From Solanum dulcamara (lineage: Eukaryota; Streptophyta; Magnoliopsida; Solanales; Solanaceae), in contig NC_077243.1 in the NCBI RefSeq assembly GCF_947179165.1, positions 32,068,001 through 32,132,000 of the forward strand: a DNA stretch of 64,000 bases, written 5' to 3'. The position numbers and the translations under genes are program-made. Shown one piece after another: positions 11,896 to 26,500 of this stretch (its first letter is position 1; each line of letters begins with the position of its first letter). The notes beneath the pieces are model-generated. The model was not told where the DNA came from, made no database searches, and saw only the letters and a program-made list of their open reading frames with translations.

Positions 11896-13924
11896 TGTCA
11901 TGACCCAACCTTGTAGGCCATGATTAGTGCCCGAGCTGGACACTTATACACATACCTATTACATATTGTCAAACTAAAACAAGGAACTATAGGAAGCTTA
12001 ATATGCCATTAAGGATTTGTAATGACACATATCATGAATCTGTCTCATGAGGAGTCACAGTTAACCAAATCATCATATAATATGCAAGCTGACAAGGATG
12101 ACATTACGTATACCAATACACTATGCAAGCTGAAAAGGCTTCCATTATATACGGGGATATCCATATCAAATCATACAGACATACAAGATTAAAACTTATA
12201 TATGCAACCCACACGTATGTATCTACAGACCACTAATAATACAATAGTGAAACATAACGGAATAGGGCCTCGATGTACCCCTGTATGTACATACAAAAGT
12301 TTACATCAAAAGATCAGTACCAAACTAACTTAGGCTTCAGAATAATGGAGCACTCCAAAAAGCTCAGCAAAAGTCCTATATTGTAGGGCCAGTAAGCCAA
12401 GTATATGTACTTGTGGGCATGAAAAGTATCCCCTCGAAGAAAGGGGGTCAGTACGGGATATGTACTGAGTATATAAAGCATGAAATACATTAAGGAACAT
12501 CATAACTAAAGTAGGAACTCTAGGAGACAAGTATGATAATCAAAGAATCACTGTATATGTGATTTACGAAAAAAAATCATGCATATCATTATCATATACC
12601 GTACCCGGCCCATTATGGGACTCAGTGCCATAATCATATCATCATATATCATACCCGACCCTCTAGTAAAGAACTCTAATAAAGTCGTATGCATGTATAC
12701 CGTACCTAGCCCATCATGGGATAGGGTAAATGATGTAGTAAAACTGTGCATGATAACATACCCGGCCTGGAACTCGTTGAATAATACAATAATAGTATAC
12801 ACGAGTGGAATATCATGACCAACCATATACAATTAGATTATAATTTGAGATTCAATAGAATAATCAAAATTAACCATCATTTGAAAATCAAGATCGTAGT
12901 CATGTCTAATACTCTTCGAATGTCATTATGAATTATACCAAATATGAATTATACCAAAATATGAATTATACCAAAATATAAATTATGCTAAAATATGAAT
13001 TATACCAAAATAGGAAGGCTAGAATCATACACATGTATCAAGAAATAATGATATAATTTCTGGGAATCAAGAACATTAGTTATCCTAGTGTCTCTAAGAA
13101 TAGGAGCTTCTTTGGAATTTATACATTCGTCATCTGTTTGTTTCATATGGATTATGCCAAAAGAAAGAAAGGTTAGCTTTACATACCTTGAACTCTATCT
13201 AAATGTCCAACGTCTACTTCTCGAGCTCGTGGGTCTAAAATTAAGATGACATAGGCCACAGTTAAATATCCACATCACTTACTAACTAATCCAAGTACGA
13301 ATAAAACTTAACAAAATTCGGGCAGCATTTCCCCTACAAATTTAATAATCCTTGAAATTCTAATTTAGCCAAACACCAATTAAAATATTAACAACAACAA
13401 TACCAATAATTTTATATCAAACTAGAATTAAATTCATCCTTAAGTTAGTTCCAAAATATCCCAATATACATTCAGATGTCAATGCTTGTATACACTTCTT
13501 TATTTCCGCGTATCCATAGTATAACAACAAAAATAACTACAGCCAATCCCCCGATATTCTATCCCACAAAAAAGTTCATCAAAACCACAAAATAGTTCTC
13601 AAAATATCATCACAAAATAACCACAAATATCATACCAAATAGCTCCAAAATATCGTCACAAAACAGGTACGAAAATCATGTAAAATAGGTTAAAACACAT
13701 GATGATCGTAAGGGTTTTAAATCTCATGTTAGTCATGTCCCATAATGAATCTCTTGAGAGCACTCCTTCTGAGGTAAATAAATATCTCACATCGTGAGTG
13801 AACACTTGTATTGGTAGTTTTCCCTATAGTACCCCTATCCTCACATTGATGTAATACCCCTCTTCTATAATTTACTCCCGTAAAAGGTATCGTTCACTGC
13901 ATCTTACCTCTTAATCTTTACATA
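11896..13924 (-). repeat. Minus-strand LTR-like region of a third family
   Basis: It opens with TGTCATGACCCAACC at 11,896, the complement of a GGTTGGGTCATGACA LTR end. It carries long noncoding blocks (for example AAGAAAGGGGGTCAGTACG near 12,440), a CCCGGCCC-containing subrepeat region (12,590-12,780) and a 17-bp array (12,927-13,012). The other boundary is not clear; pol of element D begins at about 13,925. No gene is supported in this stretch. Confidence 0.5.
12927..13012 (+). repeat. 17-bp tandem array, five copies
   Basis: TATGAATTATACCAAAA repeats with a 16-17 bp period starting at 12,927, 12,943, 12,960, 12,977 and 12,994. The fourth copy has three changes. Confidence 0.85.
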
Positions 13925-14600
13925 AGATTCTATAATGCACTGTTCCTCATCGATTTCTTAGACTTTACAATTCTTGGAGTATTTAATGCCAAAAGAGATG
14001 ATTCAAAACCATTTTGTACAATAACACCACCATCTTTGGAATCAACCAACTGAACACATGAATGGGCTAATCTATGCACATCCCGAGCTAGCTCTTTTTT
14101 CTCATCCTTGGTATGAGAAAAACTGTTCATGGACAATCTACTAAGAGCATCGACAACCATATTTGCCTTACATGGATGGTATAACACATTCATACTCATG
14201 TCATATCCTTCAACAACTCAAGCCATCTCAGTTGTCGAAGGTTCAAATCTTTTTGAGTGAATACACATTGAAAACTCTTATGATTGGTGAAAAGGACACC
14301 ATAGAGATAGTGTTTCTCTACTTCCAAAGCAAATACCACCACCGCTAACTCCACGTCATGATTTGGGTAATTTTTCTAATATACCTTGAGTTGCCTTGAA
14401 GCATAAGCTATAAATTTAACATTTTGCATTAGAACACAACTAGCACCAACTTAAGAAGTATCACAATACACAATGAACCCTTCGTAACCTTCCAATAAAG
14501 TCAACACCAGAGCAGAGGTAAGCCTATCCTTCAATTCTTGAAAGCTTTTCTCATATGCCTTGGACCATTGGAACTTTACCTTCTTTTGAGTCTAAGTAGT
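13925..14600 (-). pseudogene. Element D gypsy RNase H remnant
   Basis: Reading leftward, this follows the RT of the same element. The end of RNase H is clear at 14,060-14,199: YHPCKANMVVDALSRLSM, then a KKELARDVHRLAHSCVQLV linker that normally leads to the integrase. The integrase itself is absent, so the element is cut at about 13,925. The earlier part (14,200-14,590) holds shifted RNase H codons. It would have degraded RNA in RNA-DNA hybrids. Several frames are needed to follow it, so it is inactive. Confidence 0.75.
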
Positions 14601-15480
14601 CAAGGGCGATGTAATAGAAGATAAACCTTCCATAAACCATCTATAATAATCGGCTAAGCCCAAGAAACTACTAATATCGGAAGGAGTCAATGGTCTAGGC
14701 CAATTCTTAATCGCCTCAATCTTCTTTACATCAACCCTAATTCCTTCTCCAGAAATAATGTGAACAAGGAAAACAATTAAACTTAACCAAAATTTACATT
14801 TGCTAAACTCTGCATACAACTGATAGTCTTTGAGAATTTGTAACACAATCCTCAAATGATCGGCAAGCTCTTTCTCACTTCAACAATAGATCAAAATATT
14901 ATCAATGAAGACAATCACAAATATATATAAGTATTGCTTGAACAACCAGTTCATCAAATCCATAGTGTTGTAGAGGAATTCGTTAGTCCAAAAGACATAA
15001 ACAGAAGTTCAAAGTGACCATACTGAGTTCTAAAAGTCATCTTCAAAATGTGACATTCCCTCACTCAGAGTTAACAATAACCTAATTGAAGATCAATCTT
15101 CGAAAATTAGCTTGCTCCTTGAAGTTGATCAAACAAGTCATGAATCCTTGGAATGGGATACTTATTCTTAATTGTGACCTTGTTCAAATTGCCGATAATC
15201 AATACACATACAAAGAGAACCATCTTTCTTTCTAACAAAGAGAACTGGAGCACCCCATGGGGAGATTTTTGGTCTAATGAAACCCTTATCTAACAAATCA
15301 TTTAACTATTCCTTTAACTCTTTCAATTATGTTGGGGCCATTTAGTAAGGAGGAATAAATATAGGCTCAGTATCGGGGAGGACATCAATACTGAAGTCTA
15401 TTTCTCTATCAAGTGTAATACCTAGGAGAGCATCGGTTAAAACTTCTTAAAACTCATTAACTACTAAAACTGACTCAAGA
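14592..15480 (-). pseudogene. Element D gypsy reverse transcriptase remnant
   Basis: This is RT of the same family as element B at 63 kb. The intact piece 14,592-14,855 carries the region downstream of the catalytic box (LYAEFSKCKFW, IKNWPRPLTPSDISSFLGLA, YYRWFMEGLSSI). The box itself, at 14,898-14,909, reads FIDN, so the second catalytic aspartate is asparagine. Upstream palm and fingers segments (15,000-15,480) are spread over several frames, including complements of the PREIDFSIDVLPD-type start near 15,390. Loss of an essential metal-binding residue plus stops makes this dead. Confidence 0.75.
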
Positions 15481-15629
15481 GTAGAAGTTTCAAACTTAGT
15501 GTCTCTAACCCAAACTAGATGATAAATGCAATCTTTGGAAATTATTTTCCAAGCTTTAAGGCATGAGATAAATTAACCCTTAGATACAAAATTACTACCT
15601 TTCCATTCTAGGACTGGCTCATTAGGAAA

Positions 15630-15996
15630 CTAAAACTTAACCACATAGGTTGTACAACATATTGAGGCATAACATCCATGAAGATAATCCATACCAAAAA
15701 TAATGTCAAAATCATTCATGTAAGGCCCTACAAGATCAACAAAGGTGAATTTATGAAAAACTGAAACTAGATAATTTCTATAGACTCTTTTAGCCACAAC
15801 TATATCACCAATCGGAGTATAGACCAAAAAAGGCTCTAGCAAGATCTCGGTACTAATAATAAATCTCATAGAAAAATAAGGAATAACAAAAAATAGAGTA
15901 GCATCCGGATCTAATAATGCATAAACATCATAGTCTAAGACTTTTAACATATCATTCACAACATCGGGGGAATCCTTAATCTCTTGACGATTCTAA
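15630..15996 (-). pseudogene. Element D gypsy protease remnant
   Basis: An open segment of 109 codons carries the retropepsin-like domain that would cleave the polyprotein. The active-site triad region reads LLDPDATLFF, where homologous elements have D-x-G; the glycine is D here. The second part (FDIIFGMDYLHG) is the usual flap-to-end segment of plant gypsy proteases. The frame extends upstream to about 15,996 as NRQEIKD-type residues with one stop. There the gag side is lost because a family-B LTR begins. The related copy at 62,850 on the plus strand shares this arrangement. Confidence 0.75.
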
Positions 15997-18212
15997 AAAG
16001 CAAAACCCAACCTAGGACCTAGTCGTAACACAGCGACTTAAATTTAGAAGGAATCCAACCAAGCCTTTAGCATAACATACATGAGAATACATAAGGTATA
16101 TTAAATAAGTAAACAAGATCAAATATATAAAAGCATAGACTCAAATAGAACTTAAGTTTCAAAGTGAGAAATCGACAACAAAGACTCCAATGAATATCTA
16201 ACATGCCTCTACTAGTCTAGATGGAGACGTAAGACGATCTCCTAGCTGACCCAATATAAAAGATAAAAAATTCATAAACTCATAAGAACAAAATATCTTG
16301 TCCTCAAAATGTGAGGATTCACTAATAGTATGAAAGTACTAACTCAATCCATAAGTGGGAGGAGAATGAATGTGATCGTTGGTCATTACATTATGATACA
16401 ATGAAGGCAAAAAGTATGCATTAGTACATGGAATGCCTAAGTATGTTGGAATATGCATGAACAATAAACATACGACATAATCAATATGAATCATGGATGT
16501 GAGATCAATATCTTTAAAAGCATGAGTAAACATGAAACATTAAAAACATTTTTATCATTGGTCAATGTATCAAACAAATCTCATAATCATTATAAAAATT
16601 ACATATGTATAACCATAACTTATATTAACACCATGCGAGCTATTACATGGAATTTAATGATATCCATACTGAGAAGAGGGGGGGCTACTTGTGAAGGTAC
16701 ACTCCATCTAATTATTTTCATCATGTGCTATATATGAATCCACTAGGTAGGACATATAGGCAATCCTACGGTGGCAACTTAGTGTAAGAGACTAGAGGTT
16801 ACTACTAGGACTTAGATTGAGCCTTTATCTCAAGTCCACTCGGTTCTAAGTACATCTTCCCATAGAATACATATTATATCATAATAATAAATCATACTAG
16901 TAATAATCATAAATATTTTCATAGAAACAACTCATTATTAAGTAATTCATATGATATGGGGGTAGGACTTCCACAAAATATATATAGGGTCTTAAGTCAC
17001 CTTCCTCATTAAGGATCGTAAGTCACCTTTTTATTAGAATCTTGAGTCACATTCTAGGATCTCAATTCACTCTTTCGTTAAACTTTCTTGAAACATTATT
17101 AAAAGATTACGCATAAACTTCTTTGCATAAAGCATATAAAACTTGTTCATAAAGGTTGCATTGAAATAACATTGAAAATCATGATCATATCTCATAAATC
17201 ATTCTTGAAACTAGTATTTAGCGTGGGTCATTGAAATTTAACTTGAAATCATGCAATATAAAGTTAATTATGTATAATTAGGCTAATAGCATGGATACAT
17301 ATCATAATTAAGAAGACAGGCCCAATTCAAATCATGAAATTAGGGCTTTTAATTGAACTGATCAAAATTGAAATTAAGAAACAATTTTAGGATTCCATGG
17401 TTCAAAGGATCCCATGGATGAAGTCCCACATACCTTGACCTTGATGAGTCCATAATTGAAACGAATGGAGGTTTGACCTTGAAGAAATTCAAGAGAAGAA
17501 GACTTAGAGAGAAGACTTGGGAGAGAAGGTTTTGTAATTTAGGGATTATGGAGAGAATGAGAGAGTTAGAATACTTTTGGGTAGTTAAAAGTTAGGAACT
17601 TAGTCCCTAAAACCGCCCACAATCATTAATGAAGTATAGGAAAAATACTAAAATAACCTTAGTTAAAAACTAGAAACTAGGGCTCACGGAGGACCCATCA
17701 TGGTCCGTGTAACTCACCACGGTCCTTGGTGGTGATCTTGATGAATACCTTGGACTTTGAGAAAAGGTAAAATCTTCAGGACCTCCTTCACGGAGACCAT
17801 GATGGTCCATGAAGGTCACCACGACCCGTGGTAAGGGTTTTATTGAGGATCCTGACAGGAGGGTCTGCAGTGTGACCACTATGGAATATACCACAGTTCA
17901 TGAAATTCAAGGCAGCCCGTGGTGGTCAAGCATGGTCCCTACCTTGAAAATAATTTCTGAGGGTTTCTAGGAATGGTCACTAAGGAGGGCACAATGACTC
18001 GTGGTGCTCACCATGACCTGTAGTCCATGTCTTGAACCTAACCTTATAGATTTTTAGTTTATGAATCACTACCATGGAGGCACACCATGAAGCTTTTTGA
18101 GGACCATGGCTCGTGATGGCCTTCACGGTCATCACTCAGTGCCAAAATGAAATTTTCTAGAATCTCATCTTTTGTTCCTTGTTTTCCATATTTCCAACTT
18201 TCAGAGTCTTAT
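15997..18212 (-). repeat. Family-B LTR, minus orientation (about 2.2 kb)
   Basis: The left end reads CCCAACCTAGGACCTAGTCG, the complement of the end shared by the solo LTR at 25,776 and the B LTR at 19,641. The right end GAGTCTTATA at 18,212 matches the complement of a TGTAAGACTC start with one change. It abuts D's protease on the left. It is either the 5' LTR of D with gag deleted or a solo LTR inserted in D; no target duplication decides this. Its U3 carries a CATGGTCCGTG-rich cassette. Confidence 0.7.
17676..18140. repeat. Palindrome-rich U3 cassette (TGGTCCGTGG type)
   Basis: Short variants of CATGGTCCGTG, ACCACGG and CACGGAG occur here in both senses. One exact hairpin is CACCAC-8 nt-GTGGTG at 17,715-17,734. 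The 13-mer CCCGTGGTAAGGG at 17,825-17,837 also occurs in the cassette of the unrelated element C LTR at 39,861-39,873. Confidence 0.65.
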
Positions 18213-19641
18213 ATTTCTATTCGAAAAGCCCTAATTTTATGATGATAGCATTGGATCTTCTTATTCATGATATATTCTATGACTATTTACTAAATCATGC
18301 ATTAAATTGGTATTATTTTCATGAATTGAGTATGGGTTGACTATAAAGTATATGATTATGACTGTTTTCAATCCAATTTCATGATCTCCAAGTAAATTGA
18401 TCATGTGATTTTACCCTAATTTCAAGTATAAGTTATGATCATGAATTCTAAGTATGCAAGCATGTTTTATTAATAAGGGTAACTTAAGACCCCAATGATG
18501 TTTCTATGAAAAAGATTCGTAATAACGGAAGGCCTACACCCACATTATATGAATCACATGAAAATGAGTTATTCTTATGACAAGTTTCTATGAAATATAA
18601 TTATGAAAAACTTATGATTGATGTCAAGTATGACTTATGATTATGAAATTACATATATTTCGTGGGATATCGACTTAGCACCGAAAGGACCTTGAGGTGG
18701 GGGCTCGACCTAAGCCTTAGTAGCAACCTTTAGTTCTGTAAACTATGTTTCCACCATAGATTGTCCAATATTGCCTCACTAGTGGATCCAGATATAGAGC
18801 TTAATGATGATAATGTTGGACGGAGTCTACCTTGGCAAGTAGCCTCCCCACTTCTCGATAGGGGGATCATTGAATTCCATATAATAGCTCATATAGTCTT
18901 ACATTTCGGTTAAAAGTCCTAACACATGCTTGTTAAAGTAAAGTTATGAATCATCACAATGATAATGTTTTGATGCATTGACCAATGAGTTTAAATATTT
19001 TAACATTTTCATGGTTTTACTCATGTTTGGTAAAAGGAGAGCAACTTCAACTAGCTCACAAAATGGGAGGGAGGGTTATAAATAGTTGTTGTGGCTCGAC
19101 CATACAAGGTCATCTTAAGATATTAGTCTTACATCTCATGATTCATATTGATTATGTCCTACGCTTATTCTCCATGCATACTTCTCACATACTTATTGCA
19201 TTCCATGTACTAATGCATACTTTTTGCCTACATTGTATCATAATATAGGGTCTGACGATCATGCTTACCCTTCATTCATAGAGCTATTACATTGTATTAT
19301 TGGTGAGTCCATACAGTTTGAGGGCATGACACTTATTTCATTTTCCAGTTAATTACTTCATTGCTATTATATATTCATGGGTGATCTAGGATCTTGTCTT
19401 ACACCCCCATAGAGTTAGTAGAGGCATATTAGATGTTCATGGAGTTTATGTTGTCGCATCTTCTGATATCTTCTCTCCTTTATTAAGATGTTCCCATTGA
19501 GACTTTACTTTCTCTTTCATGATTAGCTTATTTTCTTATTTACCTTATAAATTCTCATGAATGATGTGCTAAGTGATTTGGTTGGGTTCCTCTGAGATTC
19601 TAATCTTTATTTCGTACCTAGGGTCTAGCCTGATCCTAACA
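18213..19641 (+). repeat. Element B 5' LTR, 5'-truncated
   Basis: Blocks at 18,660-18,900 (GGATATCGACTTAGCACC, then GCCTTAGTAGCAACC, CTAGTGGATCC, GTCTACCTTGGCAAGTAGCC) match the solo LTR at 24,915-25,085. It ends CTAACA at 19,641, four bases before the primer site. About 0.6 kb at the LTR start is missing because the opposite-facing family-B LTR begins at 18,212. Confidence 0.8.
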
Positions 19642-19645
19642 AACT

Positions 19646-19657
19646 TGGTATTAGAGC
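19646..19657 (+). other. Element B primer binding site (initiator Met tRNA type)
   Basis: TGGTATTAGAGC differs by one base from the TGGTATCAGAGC primer site of plant gypsy elements and lies four bases after the LTR end. It fixes both the orientation and the LTR boundary of B. Confidence 0.85.
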
Positions 19658-19866
19658 ATAAGGTTTAAAATATCCTAGGGTGTCTAACATGCCGCATCGA
19701 GTAGAGTCATGTTCATCAGTGAGAAGTGCAGTACATATATGAATAAGAGGCTATGAGGCATTTTTTAAGAACATCATCACTTTTTTCATGATCTCATCAT
19801 CCTATAGAGTTGAAATATAAGAATTCCTCCTCTTACACCTTCTCTTTACGAATTACAAAATCCTAT
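19658..19866 (+). other. Element B leader, cut by element A
   Basis: This is a noncoding leader between primer site and gag. It stops at the A insertion, and on the far side (61,749) the sequence resumes as TTGCCTCCACGAAGA, which reads as the PPRR-type start of gag with ATG changed to TTG. Confidence 0.7.
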
Positions 19867-22466
<2,600 letters not shown>

Positions 22467-22482
<16 letters not shown>

Positions 22483-23456
22483 ATTTCAACCTAACAGTTA
22501 ATAAAATAACTAAACAATCTTTAGCTCTTAATTCAAATGAGCAAACTATCTATTTATTAAATAAAATGAGATATTGATTCTTATAGATCTAAATTTAACT
22601 TTATGTATATTGGCATAGTTCAAATCCCTTTCAAGGCTCTAACTCTTAAAGGGTTATCTGAAACTTTTCTAACTGCTTTACGAGATGCTAGAAATTTAAA
22701 TTTTAGACAAGCTATGATGGGTTCGATTGAATCTACTATGGCATATGGTCCAGTCTACTTGAACACAGAACCTAATCTTCAATTATCATTGTCTGATATC
22801 AATATTCTTGATGCCTTAACATTAAATGTTAAAACACATGGATATAACTATATTCTAGGTTCTGAACTTATATGTTTATCTTATAGAATTTATTTCAAAT
22901 TATTATCTACTTTGAATCCTAGATGTAAATTATATGATACATCTAATTGGAGTACATTAGTTAAAATAAATTTTACAAAATCTAATGTCACCACAAGGAG
23001 ACCTATTCAGAGAGAAGAAATTAATTTCTCAACTACATGTACTTTGGACTCGGTTATATGTACAAGTCAAGTCACAAATGATTTAACAAATAGTGAATAT
23101 TCTCATATCACTCGAAATCCTGATGGTAAGATATGAATTCAATTTGCTGATAAATCTCCAATTAATAAATTTTCTGTCTATAATAGATGATCTTTTTTGA
23201 GATGCAGATCTTTGCCTGAGATTCAGCACATTTCCCCTATTACTCCTGATACCTCTATTTATGATCCAGGTAAAAATAGGGCATTATATCCTCTATTACT
23301 CCTGATACCTCTTAGTGATACTTTGAATGAAATGGTTAAGATAGATTCTACAACTAATATTGTCCTAGCAACGGATAAATTGTCCGATATAGAACCTACT
23401 ACATCCGAAATGGATTTCGACCCCAATGAGGTATCAAATCGAAATAAAATTTGAAT
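22467..23456 (+). pseudogene. Endogenous caulimovirid movement protein region
   Basis: This is a movement-protein-like sequence; such proteins carry virus through plasmodesmata. An ATG at 22,467 opens a short frame that stops near 22,580. The main open piece, 22,603-23,136, is 177 codons in another frame. It carries recognisable 30K-type core features: a beta-rich segment with MAYGPVYLNTEPN, then LSYRIYFKLLSTLNPRCKLYD. A third piece, 23,197-23,454, follows another shift. The left end abuts the microsatellite directly, so no viral leader precedes it. The imperfect doubling of an ITPDTS / LIPLSDT-encoding segment (23,233-23,315) is a small internal duplication. The assignment rests on motif memory and position. 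Confidence 0.65.
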
Positions 23457-23796
23457 AATGATGACACACCAGATTGATTTTAGTTCAGGATCTTTGGCAC
23501 GTCAACATATTCAAAAAGCATTTCATCAAGACAAATGGAACAAGTTTAAAAATTAGTTTTTTGAGACTTAAAGGCAAGATGATTTAAATAATTCTTCCCA
23601 AGAATTTTATGAATCTTGTGCATTACATAATCAAATTATGTATTTTGTTCCATGGTTTATAACCCCTTATTTTCCTTTATACATAAAGGTCTTAGAACAA
23701 AGGATTTTCAAAGATGGTAGTTGTAATATTACCAAATCAATTTACACCCTCAAAATCCTTTTATTTTACCTAATAATACAGGTCTCACTTTCTCAG
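23457..23796 (+). pseudogene. Endogenous caulimovirid ORF1 middle section, before the solo LTR
   Basis: This is viral coding sequence between the movement and capsid domains. Recognisable residues include FYESCALHNQIMYFVPWF near 23,605-23,660 and a following TPYFPLYIKVLEQRIF stretch. Stops and one shift are present. The frame is cut at 23,796 by the solo LTR and picks up after 25,776. No function is assigned to this section. Confidence 0.6.
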
Positions 23797-25776
23797 TGTA
23801 ACATCCCTCAAAAATGCTCACAAATATCTTAAGAATGCCTTGAGAATAGGCCGCTCATTTAATGCATTATCCTTAATCTTTTTGGAAAATCCGAGTTCGG
23901 AATATCAATCAGGAGGTCAAAACCTGCAGGAAAATGTTCTTGGTGGATTTTTAGGATCCGTATATAGGAAGATAGATTTTTGAAGAATTCACAAAATAGT
24001 AAGGTCCGCGACAGGTCCGTGTCGCGGACCTGGGAGAGTTTTCTGGCCAAGTTGAGTTTTTTTAAAGGGCATTTTAGACCTTTTACAAATTATTAGTCAA
24101 TGAACCTAGACGTTTTTAGGGCCTAATCTGACTCTATAAATTCACCTAAACCCCTAATTCTATTCATTCTCGTACAATTCATCTATCAAATATTTCTCTC
24201 TCTACAAAAAGGCTCTCAACGGTTTCCATTGAAGAATTCAAGTAATCTACTCAATTTCTCCATCAAACTCTCAAGTTCTTTCAATTAATTAGTGGTCTCA
24301 CTCAAGGTATGCGGGTATTGATTCATTGACTCTTTCATCCATGAAGCCCAATCAATTTCTCAAGGTTTTTTATCAAATTAAAGTATAGTATTTTATGGGT
24401 TTTATGATCTCTATTCCTATTTCATGAATTATGATTTAAAGTATGATCATTAGTCTATTTTGATATAAATTGATGGTTATTGCATTGTATTGAAGATTTC
24501 TCCCATGAATTCTTTTATTTTGATCTCTAGGGTTCGTGATATAAATTATGAGTATTTTGAATTATACTTCTAAAGGATATTATCTATATGAATTATGTAT
24601 GATGATATAAAGTTTATGATCATGCATGTTTTCAAGTGAATTACATGATTTTCAAGGTCAATTGATTATGCAATTGAGCTTTACTCTAAGTTCAAGGTAT
24701 GAATTTCATGCAAGTTATGAAGTAAGGTGACTTATGGCCCTATGTGGTGACCTAAGGCCTAACGATATGAATTATACAAATATGATTGCAATGATGAAAG
24801 GACAATTCTCACAATACAAGTATGTTAAGAAAATGAGCTACTCTATAATTTCAAGCCTATGATCATGACTATGATATATGATATTATGATTTTATGTTAT
24901 GTATATATTCCGTGGGATTTGACTTAGCACCAAGTGGACTTGAGGTAAGGGCCCTACCAAAAGCCTTAGTAGCAGCCTCATATCCCATAAACTATGTGCC
25001 ACCGTAGGTTTCCTTTATGGCCTAGCTAGTGGATCCATAAATAGCACATGTTCATGATCAGGAGTCTACCTTGGCAAAGTAGCCTTCTCCTTGTCGATGT
25101 GGATATCATCAGATTCCATGTTATAGCTCGCATGGTCTTATTTTTGGCTATGGTTCCTATCCCACATATGTATGATCTCTTAAGTATGTTATGATTTTGA
25201 ATTTATGCTTTTAAATACTTTGGTCAATATAATTTTCTCTTGACTTTACATATTTCATCTTATCATGTGGTTTACTTATCCTTTGCATTCCATGATTTAC
25301 GTTTCATGCCACTCCCTCATACTTAGTACATTCCAACGTACTAATGCATACATTTTGCCTATATTATCTCATAATATAAGGGTTGAGGTTAAATATCCTA
25401 ATCGTCCACATAACTAGTAGGCGTTCTCTATCCAACTATGTTGTGGTGAGTCCTCATTGACCGGGGACTAGTTTCAAGTTGGTTATTGTTTTATTTTCAA
25501 AAGACTTTTTTTTACATTGTATATTGAGGGTGAGCTAGGGACATATCTTAGACCCCGCTTATACTCATGTTTAGAGGCATCTATTTGGACATATGTTTGC
25601 ATCTATGTTGTCATAAGACATTTTCAGATTTCTATTCATGTTTTAGACTCTCTTATGATGTTTTCTCTTTTATATTTTACCTTATGTATGCTTATGATAT
25701 GTACAAGAGGCTTGGTTAGATCCCTTCGTGGTTTGGATCGCCGTGTTATGACTAGGCCCTAGGTCGGGTTGTGACA
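23797..25776 (+). mobile_element. Solo LTR of family B inserted in the virus (1,980 bp)
   Basis: It begins TGTAACATCC and ends GGTTGTGACA. The flanking pentamers are CTCAG (23,792-23,796) and CTCAA (25,777-25,781), a target duplication with one mismatch. No internal region is present, so it arose by LTR-LTR recombination. Blocks at 24,915-25,085 match the B LTR at 18,660-18,850. Its U3 carries an exact 28-bp hairpin at 24,003-24,030. Confidence 0.9.
24003..24030. repeat. Perfect 11-bp-arm palindrome in U3 of solo LTR
   Basis: The arms GGTCCGCGACA and TGTCGCGGACC are exact reverse complements around a GGTCCG loop. It lies 206 bp from the LTR start, where sister LTRs hold other cassettes. Confidence 0.95.
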
Positions 25777-26500
25777 CTCAACTTTTTAAATATTCATTGA
25801 TAATGATATTGCTAAAATTAGCATTCGTGAAATCAATAATTTGATTGCCTTGAATAATTATTTGAGTTTGTATGTTAAAGTAATTGGAGAACATAGTAGT
25901 TTTCTCAATACAAAACTCAAGGATCTAATTACTTTAGTTAAAACTCTGAATGTGAGCAAAATAACTGTGAATACCTCCACTTCTGGGAGTAAATCAGTTG
26001 TTGCTATTCCAACTCATATTCAATGACCAATCGAAGTAAAAGATTTTAAATCAAAATCTTTAAATAATTTAGAAAAACTTCTTGATAAGAAACTTTCAAA
26101 TTTTAAGGCAAACATATTGGTATGATAAATGATTTTCCAATTTAAGAAGATATTTCTGAAATCAAGCATATACAAGCTCGAAGTCATCGAAATGAAAAGG
26201 GTCTTCATACCCAAAATAGCAAATATGCTGTCAAACCTTCTATGTTAACCTATTACTACCCGCATCCTACTTCTCAAGATGTTGTAATAGAGGAAAAAGA
26301 TTGGATTCAATCTAGTATAAGCTACATCGATGATCAAATTTATGAATGGAATCTAGATGGATTAACTGATAGACAAGTCTCCATTCTTCTACATCAAATA
26401 TTAATGTATGCTACTATTTGTCACTCCACTAATGACAATTCTGATCATACCACTTGCAAAATGATTGTTACAAGATTTACCGGCCAACTCCGAGGTTAGT
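25777..26500 (+). pseudogene. Endogenous caulimovirid ORF1 section after the solo LTR
   Basis: Viral coding sequence resumes directly after the LTR's target duplication. The piece 25,841-26,026 reads NNYLSLYVKVIGEHSSFLN followed by a helical LKDLITLVKTL run. The piece 26,242-26,499 reads ISYIDDQIYEWNLDGLTDRQ and MLMYAT-like residues leading into the capsid. This YIDD is not the polymerase box. Stops fall near 26,024 and 26,125. It lies between the movement and capsid domains, and I assign no separate function. Confidence 0.6.

Noticed and set aside
15997..18212. Firm call that this LTR is the 5' LTR of element D
   Set aside because: It abuts D's protease with no gag or primer site between, so insertion as a solo LTR is equally possible.
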